Source of the DNA: Perkinsus marinus ATCC 50983
Lineage: Eukaryota > Perkinsozoa > Perkinsida > Perkinsidae
Reading direction: 5' to 3'
NCBI RefSeq assembly: GCF_000006405.1
Contig: NW_003205333.1
Coordinates: forward strand, 239,494 to 303,493
DNA length: 64,000 nucleotides
The notes under the pieces were generated by a model. That model was not told the origin of the DNA and made no database searches. It was given only the letters and a program-made list of their open reading frames with translations. A program made the position numbers and the translations under genes. Of the stretch, positions 10,557-21,410 are shown one piece after another. The stretch's first letter is position 1, and every line of letters starts with the position of its first letter.

Positions 10557-11810
10557 AGGAACAGTGCGACTGTACAGTAAAGCCTCGAATTTAGCACTTC
10601 TCACACAACACCAAATCGACATCACCAGTAGAGAATCAGTAATAGTATCATACCACACATGTAGTTCCAACCGAGACAACACGAGGACGGATGAGGTGTC
10701 CTCCTGCTACCCTAGACCTCTAGTATAGCTCTAACTTAGGACACCTAAGAAACCATGGTCTAGAAAAAACCAGCTCAAAAAGACCCTAGTGAGGAATCCC
10801 CCCCCCCTTTTCTGAGTCTCTTCGGTAGTGGTCACTCCCAAATTCTACCTATACAGCCCAGCTGCATATCTGTTCAATCCTACAACCCTACTGGAGCTGC
10901 ATAACTGATGTCCACTAAGTGGACTGTCGTGAGGTCTGATCAACTAGTGTAAACATCCTACTAGAAGCCAGAAGCCCATTGGGCGTTTTTTGCGACATTC
11001 TAATCCCTATTCGAACCTTTCTCAATCTGCAGAGTAAACGATAGCCGCTCGCTAGTCAGGGATTGAATGATACCATCTGCATAGCAACTTCCTCCCCCTG
11101 TAAACACCATCAAACACCCACTACCTGCCGACTCATTTTGAACGGCTCTCAAAAGGAATTAGTAGTAGAAAGCTATGACCTCTCGTATGTCAACGCTCCG
11201 TACAAGCACACGTCGTCTCCTCCTACTACGACTATGAATATGATTATAAGTGAACATAAAGTCACCTCCTGAACCCAAGGCCTTTGAACTCCTTTGTCTC
11301 CCCTTACCCCGAAAAACGTCAATCGCTGATTTGTGAGTTTCCGCGACTGAGTCCACCCAAGACGTCTCAGCAACAAGTGCTACCCTCAATGGTTTTATTC
11401 ACTCTTCTTGATAAAGCCACGGTGAGCTCGCCGTACCCAAACGTCCGCGTATCATACGTACCGCACGCGGAAGAATTTGGCTACTCTCCCTATTGGAAAC
11501 GGCAAGTGTCCTCTCGAGAGGTCCGAGGCCGCCCGCACCTACACAGCGTAGTGATATCCGGCCGCTCGCATCTAGGAGAATCTAAAAATATCTTTCACAT
11601 GGTTGAGGTCTCACCCACCCCGACGAGTGGAAAATGGGCGCGCCCGAAAAAGGATTTTCTCCGTTCGCCGCCGCCTTTAATTCCACCGAAACAGAATTAT
11701 ACACATCCGATGAAGTCCATAGCTTGATATTGCACCCAACACTTCTGCGTTGTCAATCTCGGGCGGCCACCAACGCTTCGCCGCTTCTCATCCGGTTTGC
11801 CCATCGTTCC
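10557..11810. other. Intergenic between divergent genes; no supportable gene
   Basis: Separates the divergent Paf1 (-) and the first x-Q-T family gene (+), so it should hold both promoters. A C9 run lies near 10800. Open frames at 11284-11727 (+) and 11389-11159 (-) have no recognisable motif and no clear splice continuation. Confidence 0.4.
10960..11050 (-). repeat. Dispersed repeat with B-box-like core, intergenic copy
   Basis: Second member of the family at 9780-9905, about 1.1 kb away and in the same orientation. Shared words are TCGTT-ACTC, AAGGTTCGAAT, ATGTCG-AAA-ACGC and GGGCTT. Similarity outside these words is weaker. Confidence 0.45.
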
Positions 11811-13379
11811 ATGACGTCGACCCCCAACAACGACCCCGAGGACTGGAGTATGCTCGCCCGGTACATCCCCCGAGCGCTAGGTCGTAGGGCACCGCCCCTG
11901 TGCTCCCTCATGCTGCGTCTCATGGAAGTCGTTGAGCGACTCGCGTGGCATCAGCTGAATCACATCAGGGTCCTCGACAAGGACACAGCAGTAAGCCCAC
12001 CAGTTGAACCGACTCGATGTCATCGACTCTCCCCTTAGGCTCAGTGGGAGATCTTTCCCTGTGTACTCAAGTGCATCGTAGACGAGATGGTCATAGTATG
12101 TCATCATCGGAAGACCGCTACAGTAGCAGCTGAGAGAGCTGCGGCAGCACTACCAGCTAGAGTAGCTCGCGGTGTCCAGACTGCTCCTTATGAAGTTAGT
12201 AAGAGAGGGCGGTTCAAGCCCAAGGCGATTGTGAATTGTAGCAGTAGCGATCCTCTCGACAGTCTGGAGTCACAAGCCCCAACACCGAGGAGAGGAGATA
12301 ATCAGCACTTATTCGAACAGAACAGCGCACCTCGGGAGGCACCCAAATCTACTCGCGGGGTCAATACTAAGAGTACAGTACGACCGAGGCAAGCGGCTGA
12401 GTCACAGGCCAATCTCCCATGTCGACGATGTCACCTCCGGTTCAGTCAGAGGAGGAAGCCCTCTCGGACCGTAGGGGTGTCCTCAGTACCGGCCACCCGT
12501 AGCATTGGTGTCGACCCGGTCGTTGTTGGAGGGGCGCCCGTGGGTAGTACTCAGACGAAGGAGAGAGCAGTTGAGCACCTCCAAAATAGATCTGTGGTGG
12601 AGGGAAAAATGACCTGCGGATATCAGAGCTTGGCCAGACAAGAAGGAGAAAAGTCGGAGAATTTTATTTTGCACTACAGCATAAACAATGGACTTCATCG
12701 AGCTGATACAGGGCGCGAGGGGTCCAGCCTGGTCAGCGAACGGCAAACGGCAGAAAATTTCGTCGAAATCGCCAACAGCGATGCGGTCCTGCTAGGTATG
12801 GTAGCAGCACGGGGACGTACTAGGTCTCCTCAGCAAGGCCAGAAGCCGTTGGGTATCGTCCTTCGACCGAAAGGAGAGAGCTCAGTGACCAACAGAGTAG
12901 AACCATTGCCGCGTACTGCTAGGGTGGAGAGGAAGCATGATAGTAACTTTAGGAGTCGGGAACTACAACAAGCAGTAACGTTTGCTGCCGTCAGCGCCGG
13001 GCAAGAGAATCCTCGGGAAGATAGAATTACCGATGGGCCGAAGCAGCGACGACCTTCATCTTCGGAAGCTGCTGAGGCCCCACTGCCTCTCGAACCTTCT
13101 TTTCGGGAAGATAAGCACGTGTTCGATGAACCACCGTGGCACGAGAAGACCGTGGACAAATACTCGGACATGGTCACCACGTGGGTTTCCGGACTATGGG
13201 GTGCCTCGCCGCCTCCTGAGAGGAACCCAACTCAGCGTAGACTAACAAGTGGCAACAGCCCAGAGCTAGGGGACGGACCCGAGACGACAGGGGTGACACA
13301 GATCACATCAGCGGTTTCTCGGTATTTCTCATCATCTCGCGAGAAGGACCAGGCCCCAGTGGCAACAAGTACGTGGTGA
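11811..13379 (+). CDS. Lineage-specific protein A with x-Q-T motifs (tandem family)
   Basis: Unknown function, about 505 aa, two exons. Exon 1 starts MTSTPNNDPEDW and holds a conserved helical block with ARYIPRALG and PPLCSLMLRLMEVVERL. A 48-nt GT-AG intron follows the residues DTA, and exon 2 opens AQWEIFPCVLKCIVDE. The rest is Ser/Arg-rich and probably disordered, with ARGVQTAPYE, a canonical-looking STQTKE, and a CRRC-x3-F zinc-knuckle-like piece. Near the C-terminus is an amphipathic block TTWVSGLWG. The helical block, intron position, AQWE block, GVQT and the W-S-x-L-W-G block recur in the next gene downstream, so the two are tandem paralogues. The x-Q-T cores resemble dynein light chain LC8 anchor motifs, but that is only an inference. 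Confidence 0.7.
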
Positions 13380-13601
13380 GTTTACCTTTTTTTCCCGCCC
13401 TAGCTTAGTCCTCTCAGGTCCAGGCGGGCAAGAGCCGATCGTTCTACCAAATTCTATTTCAGCTTTCAACAGAAGGCGGTGCCGATAACTGCTTCTACTC
13501 AGTTCATCGCGAGGCTTTGCCGACATGCAACATAAACTATCACCGGTCTCCTTCTGCGTTGGCAACACGGTGAACTTCTCTACGCAGTTGTCCGACTCCG
13601 T

Positions 13602-14770
13602 ATGTCCTCAGCCATCCCTTTAGTGTTCCACACGAAGACGCATATACTGGGGGAAGTCCGAGACTGGGAGCAACTATCCCAGTACATACCCCAGGTCCTA
13701 TCACCGCTCTCGCCACCACTATGCAGTCTCATGCTGCGAATCATCGTAATCGCCAATAAGCTCGCTGAGCACCAGCTGGCCTACATCGACCACATGGGCC
13801 CCGACACAGCGGTAGGTTGATAGCCGCCTTGCCACCGACCCTTTTTCCTCAGGCCCAATGGGAGGTCTTTCCGCATGTTGTGAAGTGTATAGTAGACGAG
13901 ATAGCTCAGTTGGGGAATAAGGATCGTGCCAGGGCCTGTGCCCAGACCCTCGAGGGCGGACTTAAGCCCAGTGTAGCCAGAGGAGTTCAAACAACAGCAA
14001 CCTCGAACACTGCAGAAGACACTTATACTTCGAAGTCTCTCGATATGGGTCCCCCACCCCTATTGGATCGAACTTCAGCAGGACGAGGCGGTGGAGTGGG
14101 GAGGTCTATGCAAACTCGTGTGTGGGGGGATGCGGCCTACGACTCGACCCTTCCTCCTCCGTATACTCTCACACGCTCGCCATTGAAGGCAAAAGTCAGC
14201 GTCCAAACACAAAATGTGGCTGGGGTCGATACTGGGGTGCCATGCACTATACTGGATGGGCTCGCCGCGCCTGCAACGCCGCCGGCCTGGTTCGTTGAGG
14301 CGATGGGTGATGACTTCAAGCGAGTCGACGAAGGAACGACTGTGGCAGCAGTTGATGAGAAATCTTACGCTGAAATTATGCCCTCTGGTGAGGACAAGAA
14401 TCACCTGTCGTTTGCAGAGAGAATCGGACTAGATTTGCCCCCGGAAACGCCTATAGAGGAACGAGTGGATGCTGAAGATCTCGGTGACGGCCTTGGCGAA
14501 GGGTCCCGGCAGAGGTCAGCATCCACACGTGATAGAACGAGAGTGGCTAAGCTGGACGGGGAAAAACCTGCAGCAGCTGACGAGACGAACAGTTACATGG
14601 ACACGGCATCGGCGTGGTTGAGCTCCATATGGGGGAGTGAAGACACCCGAGCACCTTCAGCAGAAGTCTCTACTTCCTCCAACCGCCGGTCGACACTCAG
14701 CCGTCCTTCAATGGCCACACACGTCGTCCCTTTGCCCCCCACGCCAGTGCGGCGCCGAAGAAAGTCATGA
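13602..14770 (+). CDS. Lineage-specific protein B with x-Q-T motifs, paralogue of A
   Basis: Unknown function, about 375 aa, two exons split by a 41-nt intron at the same site as in gene A (after the residues DTA). Exon 1 carries SQYIPQVLSPLSPPLCSLML. Exon 2 begins AQWEVFPHVVKCIVDEIAQL. Three Q-T motifs follow: ARGVQTTAT, GRSMQTRVW and VSVQTQNV. A C-terminal amphipathic block ASAWLSSIWGS matches the block in gene A, and the end is basic (RRRRKS). The stop is about 100 nt before the start chosen for the third family gene. No membrane segment or known domain is visible. Confidence 0.7.
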
Positions 14771-14874
14771 CGTTGTTGCGATCACCGCATGGGCCTTCGT
14801 CACGCTACCATTTATCGAGACTGTTCATGTGTTGTGTATCGCGGATATCGGCGACGTTACTGACAGGCCTCTCA

Positions 14875-15747
14875 TATGTCTACGACCAGTACAGTTTTCA
14901 GCGAAACCCATCGTAGAGGCGGGACGCCATCTCCCATCAGGACTCGAGGTATTCTGACGCTTCGTGCTTCAAAGGCATGTCTTGTTTTCTCTTAGACCAA
15001 GCCGTGATAGATTTCTTTTCGGGGTACGAAGCCCTACCGTTGCAGGAGAAATCTCTAGACTCACCCGTACCAGTACGAGCTAAAGTATTTGCCATTAACA
15101 CTCCACCACCTCCGGCGCTTCCCTTTGGTTCGAATGATGCTGATTATTCCTTCACGGTCGAGCAAGGAGTGCAAACGTCTTACAGCGGAGACACCATTCG
15201 ATGCCCGCGGTGTTCTGCAATGTTCAGTATGATTGAAGCCCCCTTAGAGGCACTCGATGAGGAGTCCCCACCAGGGAGCACTGAGACGGATGACGGCGAC
15301 TCGGTGAGCACCTCAAGGCTCCATAGACGCGTGCATGGCTACCGCGACTCGAGTGCAGCATCAGAAGTGCGAGCCAGTCTATTGATTGCCTCAATGCTCA
15401 ATGCCGCTGGGGTGAGTCCAACCTCCAACTCTAGCGACACTGTTGCTCTGGCATGCACTTCTGACAGCGAGGATGCCCCGAATGATTGCGTACAACCGAG
15501 GTGTACTGGTAGCGAAACGATATCCGTCATTCTACCCGATCGAGTGCCGCGATCGAAACGAACAAAACCGGGCGAGGCGAGCCAAGGTCATCACATAGTC
15601 CTTCCAGAGAGGCGGATGAGGAGACAAGCCAAGCTCGACGCAGACTCACTCGGCCTCGGCCCATGGCTAGGTTTTGATTCACTCAGCGCTGCATTACAGC
15701 GATTCTTGCATGGCTTCACACGGCTTGAGCCGACAGGGAGCAAATGA
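14875..15747 (+). CDS. Lineage-specific protein C with GVQT motif and CxxC knuckle
   Basis: Unknown function, about 275 aa, two exons with a 47-nt intron at 14949-14995. The start at 14875 (MSTTSTVFSETHRRGG) was chosen because it is the frame that joins exon 2 without a stop. It has EQGVQTSYSG followed by CPRCSAMF, a CxxC piece like the one in gene A, then an Ala-rich helix (RASLLIASMLNAAG), and ends LSAALQRFLHGFTRLEP. It lacks the PPLCSLML block of A and B, so membership in the family rests on position, GVQT and CxxC. Its last 37 nt are repeated just after the first gap. Confidence 0.6.
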
Positions 15748-15862
15748 CCATATTGATGGCAAGTGAACATATTGATATTCCATTCATAGTTGTTCGCCCA
15801 TCTTATCGTTTCGTGTTCTCCCTAGTGTATAACTTATAACGCAAAACCAACACTCAGTCGGG

Positions 15863-17033
15863 CTATTGCAGCCTCACAGTCTTTCGTTCACGCAATAAAA
15901 AATCACCACCTTCCGAAGATCCTCTAGTCGGCATAATCAACGCTTGCGGCTTCTGCTCAACAGGCGAACGTGTCGCTGATGGGGATTTTCCAGCCTCCTT
16001 CTCCGTGGAGGGCATAGCATTGACCAAGTTGGGGTCAGCATCGGCTTGCAGGACGTGGGATAAAGGCTGCTTGCCGGCCTTGTACCTGACGAGCAACCGA
16101 AGTCTAAGGCGTTGTCAGCTCACGTAGTAATACGATATCTTGGGGAGCTCCAGCGCTGCCTCACGGAAGCGAAGGGCGGCTACTGACGCCTGAAGCAAAG
16201 AACGATGAAACGGTGAACCGAAAATGACCTACCCCGTGCACTGCAGAAAGAGTTGTATGGATGCCTTTCACCTGGTCCTCCGTCGGGGTCTCGAATTCAC
16301 GATTGTATGCCTCCATCATCCTCTCTAAGTCGATCAACCGGTCTAGACATAGCAAGGCAACAAACCTAAGAACAACAACAATTAGATGCTTTCCGAGGGA
16401 ACTACTCGGTACCTCTTGAATTGGACGTCGTCCTTGGCCTTTACCATCACATCTGTGTGAACAACAACATCCACGAGAACCTGCGTCGAGACGATTTTCT
16501 CACAGCGGCAGAAGAAAAATCCTACGCGCTTCCCGATGGCCTTATCGGTTGCTTTCATATCCTCACGGCGCTGACCTATAGAGACCGGTATGAATGCGGT
16601 TTCGAGTTCCTTAGTCGGTTTGCCCTCCCGAGTCTGTGGTGGTAAAACTCTGAGCAGGTACGACATTTTTTTTGGATGGAGGCAAGTCGTTTACCTGTAG
16701 TCGTAGCAAACATTCACATAGAACTCTGCGAGAGGCTTTCCCTTCTCATCCCGCGCTTGCATGTCCACTCCATTGGTGCATTTCTCCAATATTGTCTTCA
16801 CCACAAAACCTAACGTCCGCCTTCGATCTAGCCTGTAACGACACGATCAGCTCACCTGGCTTTGGGACGAACTCTGGAGTTCCTTTAGGAGGATCCTTCA
16901 TTCCCTCGATATTTTCCTTCATCGGTCTGTCCTCCACTTCGCTTCCTCCAAGATTGAGCTTAAGGAGACCTGGTATTAGGCTTTCTGGATCCTCCAAGCC
17001 CAACAGCGCTGAGGAGTGCTGCTGGTGAGACAT
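15863..17033 (-). CDS. PIH1-domain protein, copy 1
   Basis: PIH1 proteins are Hsp90 co-chaperone adaptors used in R2TP assembly or axonemal dynein preassembly. The start MSHQQHSSALLGLED is followed by KPGFVVKTILEK and FYVNVCYDY, then ETAFIPVSIGQRR and VLVDVVVHTDVM. These are the family blocks PGfvvKT, vNvC, iPvsiG and DvvvnpdV, in order. A helical region (RLIDLERMMEAYNREFE), a strand like PKISYY and a disordered tail ending TVRLQ complete it. Introns are mostly under 60 nt. Which PIH1 subgroup it belongs to is unclear. A near-identical copy lies at 21662-22832. Confidence 0.82.
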
Positions 17034-17584
17034 TATCACTATAATGACAAAATGAACCCTCTAATTCAGCATCACTATATCCTTCATTACTGAACTCAGC
17101 ACTGAGATTAACCGCCATATAAACTTCTGTAGTAACCGAGCTGACAGTAATGTAGATGGCAAGCATACAAGATGAGTACTGAACACCATTCTTGAAAACT
17201 GCCTTGGAATGATTCTTCACTCTCCATGTTGATTCTCAATTATTTCTATCATCCGATCAGTATTATCATCTCCAGCGTTTAATCAGCCCCTGTAGCTGAG
17301 GCTCGTTTCCCCGAGCTGCTGCAAGGTCACCACATCCCATGGAGGTTCTGCTGGTAGGGGCGACTAAAACGATAAAAGTAACGCACCCAAAGAGGGAAGT
17401 CTCTGCCATCGCCGAGGCGGGACGGCCGTGATACTACCACTTCTTGGCCGACTCCAGCTCCATCCGAAAAAGAAGTGCCGAATCCGATCGCCCTCCGAAA
17501 CGACGTTGCCAACTCCGACTCGTATAGTTTATCCGTGAAATCCCGTATGCCTTCGTTTCCCCAAGATGCATTCGGGTTTCAGTT

Positions 17585-18240
17585 TGGAACGTTGACGCTC
17601 TAAGCCGGCTCATCGCTGAGCCAAACTGGCTCGAAATACTCTCGAAGACCAAGCGAGCATCGAGCAATACAGATCATACTGATCGAGTATTCAAAAGATC
17701 TCCTACCGTGATTAGTTCAAGCCAGCTGTCGAAATCGAACAGCCATCCTTTAGTTTACAAGACTGGCGCTCTACCGCTACGCTAAACCAGCTTGAAATAC
17801 CCTTGAAGACCACGAGCTGTCGATCAATGGAGATCATACTCATGGAGTGTTTGAAGAATCTACTGCTGCAATCACACAATGCGACCCACACTTGGCCGGA
17901 TGGCGGGACTGAACCGCCGATCTTCAGTTTACAAAACTGACGCTCTACGACTAAGCTAAACCAACTTCGGATACCTCTAAAGACACAACGACGGTGTCGA
18001 TCAATTAAGATCATGCTGATCGAGTATCGTGATTCGATCGCTGACTTCAAGATAATCAAACTTACACCCAACCAGCAGGCTAATCCGACTTGAAGAGTAT
18101 TCGAAAACCATGAGAGCGTAGTCTGATCTAGATGATGCTGATAGAGTCTTTGGAGGATATCCCACAGTGATGAATCGAAACCAGATGGCGACATTGAATC
18201 AGCTGAGAAATCGGCAAGTCAGCGAAATCCATGTAGTTGC
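17585..18240 (-). repeat. Tandem array of decaying tRNA-Thr-like units
   Basis: About four units of roughly 130-180 bp. Each holds a tRNA-Thr-like piece ending in TAGAGCG on the minus strand, plus a spacer with GATCATACTGATCGAGT-like words. One unit (17894-17965) folds nearly completely. The unit at about 17732-17803 keeps anticodon TGT but has mismatched anticodon and T stems. The others are fragments. In copy 2 only one fragment remains (about 23385-23410). Confidence 0.8.
17894..17965 (-). tRNA. tRNA-Thr(UGU), possibly a pseudogene
   Basis: Seventy-two nt. The anticodon stem-loop TCAGT-TTTGTAA-ACTGA gives anticodon TGT. The T arm GGCGG-TTCAGTC-CCGCC is perfect, and the D-arm region TAGCTTAGTCGTAGAGC is typical. 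The acceptor stem is poor (two G-U pairs and one T-T mismatch), so it may be inactive or decaying like its neighbours. Confidence 0.55.
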
Positions 18241-18363
18241 CATGGATTAATCCGAGACGCTACAAATTGAAGTAGACCGAGGTGACGCCGCTCCGCCCGA
18301 TTACAACACTTGCCGGTTCCAGTTTTCCTACTGAATCCATGCAGAATACTCTCACTGTTGAAA

Positions 18364-18991
18364 CTATCTCTTGAGGATCCCGTCCCGCAATCTACTAGTA
18401 GTAAGATCCTTCATGACTGTGGAGGTGGCCCTCGATGATGTTGCTGCCACCTTCATCACTTCATCCAGTTTACATATTACCAATCATCTTAACCTCATCA
18501 ACAGCCAGAGAATAATCCCCTGGACCCTCCGAAGATCCTCACTACCCACAGACGATACGCCGGATAAAACATAATAGTATAACTACCGCAAGCCCAACGC
18601 CACCACCACCATAGTGATGTGCTCCCATTTGCTTCAACGTCACTCAGGCGTAAGCCGCACAAGCTTATTTCCAATTCATGAGCCCTTCCCGCAGTTGCAA
18701 CATTGGCACCTTCACACTCTGTCGAATTGCAATTGCTCGATCTGCTCCAGCACTGCTTTCTTGTAAATAATATAACCAACAGCTGTTCATACTACCATTA
18801 CACAACTCCAATTCACAACGCAAAATATCAATACTATGAGAAGAATAGTGTGGTTACTCCAACTGCTGTATCGATGCCATCAAAGCTACACGATAGTATC
18901 CTATAAGCTCCTCCGTCCGCATTCACGATGCAGCTTTATACAAACGCAGCAGTTCCGAAGACTCCTCGATTGAATGTACATTGTTCATCAT
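18364..18991 (-). CDS. Unknown small multi-exon gene, copy 1
   Basis: Unrecognised. It begins 27 nt after the SFT2 stop with MMNNVHSIEESSELLRLYKA. Further exon-like pieces include a hydrophobic stretch (GVGLAVVILLCFI) and an end containing KLDEVMKVAATSSRATS and SRLRDGILKR before a TAG at 18364. Splicing could not be resolved. In copy 1 the first exon has an in-frame TGA where copy 2 has TGG, so this copy may be broken. Many differences between the copies change amino acids. Confidence 0.35.
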
Positions 18992-19017
18992 TATCAAAAG
19001 TAAACTGAAGGCCCACT

Positions 19018-20965
19018 TCAAAGCGGTAGACCGCTCGATTGTGAGCTCGACGACGCCGAACCGCCGCCCGTAGAGAATAGATTCTTCACTGTTGACATCG
19101 CAACACCTCCTATCATCGTGAGTGCCCGAGTGCCTGATACAACGCTCTATGAAAGAACTGTCTCACACGGAAAGGGTATTACCTCCGGGTATATAGCTGA
19201 CGAGGAAGTATGCAAGAGCGACCACTTGAACGAGGGAAAAAACAACCGTGAGAATGTACGACTTGCTCACTAGAGCACCATATAGCGTCGCCACCAGGGA
19301 AGCCACATAACCCGCCGTGAAAACGCGCTTCTCCGGTGACATAATGTGAGCTATGAAAGCCGCATGCCCCTAGGAGATGAGAAATAACAACAACACGGAC
19401 GGTGAGTCAGAACGACTTACCTTCAGCACCGAAAAGCTTGCCAAAATCAGGCAGCTACCCACAGTGAACATGAGAGCGAACTTCTGTGGCGCGATGACGA
19501 CCTACAAGAAGGTTGAGACTCCAGGTCTAGATACAAACAAAATCACAAAACAGAGTTTTTTTGAGGGGGTAAAATTTCAAAAATCCCAAAAATTCCAAGT
19601 GACGATTTACAGAAATCGGCAGCGAAGTGTTGGGACTTTCCTAGTCAGGCTCAGCCGAAGACCCACAAGGCGACGCACCAGTACTACCATTGGTAGGAAC
19701 GTCAGAGCCAACATCATGCATATACAGCCCGCAGCGAACAACATGATGAACTTCCCTATCATGTCACGAGTCGATGCGATACCCTGATCTCAATGATGCT
19801 CGAACTGGAACAGATGATACTCACCGTAGCCTGTTGCTTCATCCCTCGGAAGGCTTGCGAACCGGACTGCATTGCTGAGTTAGTCCACTGTGAGAAGAGG
19901 CCGACATTCTCCTCAGCTGAAGAGCACAAATAAGCCTTGCGAACCCCGAGCCCAGAGCGCTACAGTGAGGGGAAATATGCACATGCTTTGGTGACAATAT
20001 AAAACTATTGAGAAGTTTTGGGAAATTCTTGTTCGTTCCTGAACTCTCCTACCCGAATTCGTATTCAAGCTACTCAGCTCAGGTAAGAAAAGCGTACATA
20101 TATTCCAACAGTGGAGCGCTATCTCGTACAAGCACGGATGACTTTTACTACCTGATGCGTTAGGGGCAGTCGAACTCTGCGAAGAGGGTTGTCCACTACT
20201 CTTCACTTTTCCCAACTCCAAATCGAACGCTGACAACGAAAATATAACTCCATCATAATGGAGCCACGCGATGGGCTATGAAAAATACATATTTTCATAC
20301 CGTAAACTCGACAACTCCTAGCCATGCACATTCCACTGAACAGTGCAAGGTGTTCCCATCTCGCTATCAAGAAGCACGGTTTCCATGTGCTATCACAGCC
20401 CGAAGGTAACACTATTGCCATACCCTACACCTACGCGGGTCTAACACCCCCAACCTACTGTCCAAGCCATCTGTCTTAGTAGACGTCGATGCTCCAGTAG
20501 CTCCTGATGCTGCATCCTTCACGGTATTCATAGCTCCAGCGATTGCACTTGATATCGCACCAAGGACGACTGGCGCGTTAGTTTGTATGCTCTGACCTGA
20601 TCAGCGCAATCTGCCTTCCTACTCTACATCCCCCTTCTGTCTAAACTATGCGTACTACTAAAATTTATATTGCGAAGTCCACACAACCTCAGCTACTATA
20701 ACTCGCTGAACTACTCAAGTGCGAATACTTCTCCAACGGTCGTTCCATTTTCGCGGTCTATACAACTCCACGATGAAGTTGCCTTGTACCGTTGAATCAA
20801 ACCACAAGGGCCTTCCCAAGGACCCGACCTCGTATTACCTGCCCGTTTGCCCAAATTGACCATTTTATCCTGATTGGACAGAACGGGTGGTGCCGCCGAG
20901 GAAGAGTAGAACTGCAGTGTAGAAGCAAAGTCCGGGCTATTGCTCTGCGCAGTTGAGGTTGCCAT
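19018..20965 (-). CDS. SFT2-family Golgi/endosome traffic membrane protein, copy 1
   Basis: SFT2 proteins are four-helix membrane proteins of the late Golgi involved in vesicle fusion from endosomes. The start is MATSTAQSNSPDFAST, with a Ser/Ala/Thr-rich N-terminal region spread over several exons. The conserved core follows: IGKFIMLFAAGCICMMLALT (TM1), PQKFALMFTVGSCLIL (TM2), SPEKRVFTAGYVASLVATL (TM3), SLVQVVALAYFLVSYIPGG (TM4). The signature SYIPGG is present. A short Ser-rich tail ends SSQSSGLPL. At least six introns occur. The intron near 19930-20150 contains the ATATGCACATG dispersed repeat. The second copy is at 24161-26125. Confidence 0.87.
19970..20050 (+). repeat. ATATGCACATG dispersed element in SFT2 intron (copy 1)
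   Basis: Contains GGAAATATGCACATG, TTGGTGACAATAT and GGGAAATTCTTGTTCGTT in that order. This matches one arm of the foldback element at 27974-28165. The equivalent in copy 2 is at about 25110-25190. Confidence 0.7.
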
Positions 20966-21393
20966 AGTGAGGTACAAAAGCTCTACCTATCAACACTCTT
21001 TCAACTTGACAGGTGATCCCGCAGGCAGATCATCAAGTTTATTCCGTTCATGGTTAGTGAAGATTCCCAACACAACTGTGGCATGGAGCTCGCCGAACTC
21101 GGTGTCGGCATAAGGTGTCCCGTGTGTCAGCTCAAACTATCAGTGAGCAGAAAAAGAACATAAGTGACCAGCAAGAAAGAACAGGGGCAAAGCCGCGCAA
21201 AGCCACGTTCAAGTACTATACCTCTCACGATCTCGAACCAACTAGCTGTTCCTCACGATGCAAGGTTATCAGTGTGAGCATTCATCACACGAGAATCACG
21301 ATAAATCTGTGGCGATCTGGCAATCAAACCAACTGATCACTAATACAGCAAAACTTGTGAACACAAAACCTTGAGGCGCAAGTCGGCAAAACC
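20966..21393. other. Intergenic between VKOR 3' end and SFT2 5' end (copy 1)
   Basis: No open frame with recognisable content. It probably holds the SFT2 promoter or leader-acceptor and the VKOR 3' UTR. The same stretch is at 26126-26557 in copy 2. Confidence 0.5.
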
Positions 21394-21410
21394 TCAGACC
21401 TTCTTCACTT
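21394..21410 (-). pseudogene. VKOR 3' stub cut by the gap
   Basis: The last codons of a VKOR gene (KVKKV and stop), identical to 26558-26574, end directly at the N run. The rest is either inside the gap or was never there. Confidence 0.8.

Larger units (their letters stand above)
17034..18363. other. Intergenic of copy 1, holding a tRNA-like array
   Basis: Contains the array at 17585-18240. At about 17340-17580 (-) there is a protein-like stretch (DFTDKLYESELA, FRRAIGFGT) also present in copy 2, but the copies differ by an indel that breaks the frame, so it is not called as a gene. Confidence 0.5.
15711..21410. repeat. Segmental duplication, copy 1 (5.7 kb)
   Basis: Nearly collinear and roughly 97-98% identical by eye with 21511-26574. 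It begins inside the 3' end of gene C and stops at the gap inside the 3' end of a VKOR gene. Content on the minus strand: VKOR stub, SFT2, an unknown gene, a tRNA-Thr-like array, PIH1. It is about 640 bp longer than copy 2, almost all from the tRNA-like array. Confidence 0.95.
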
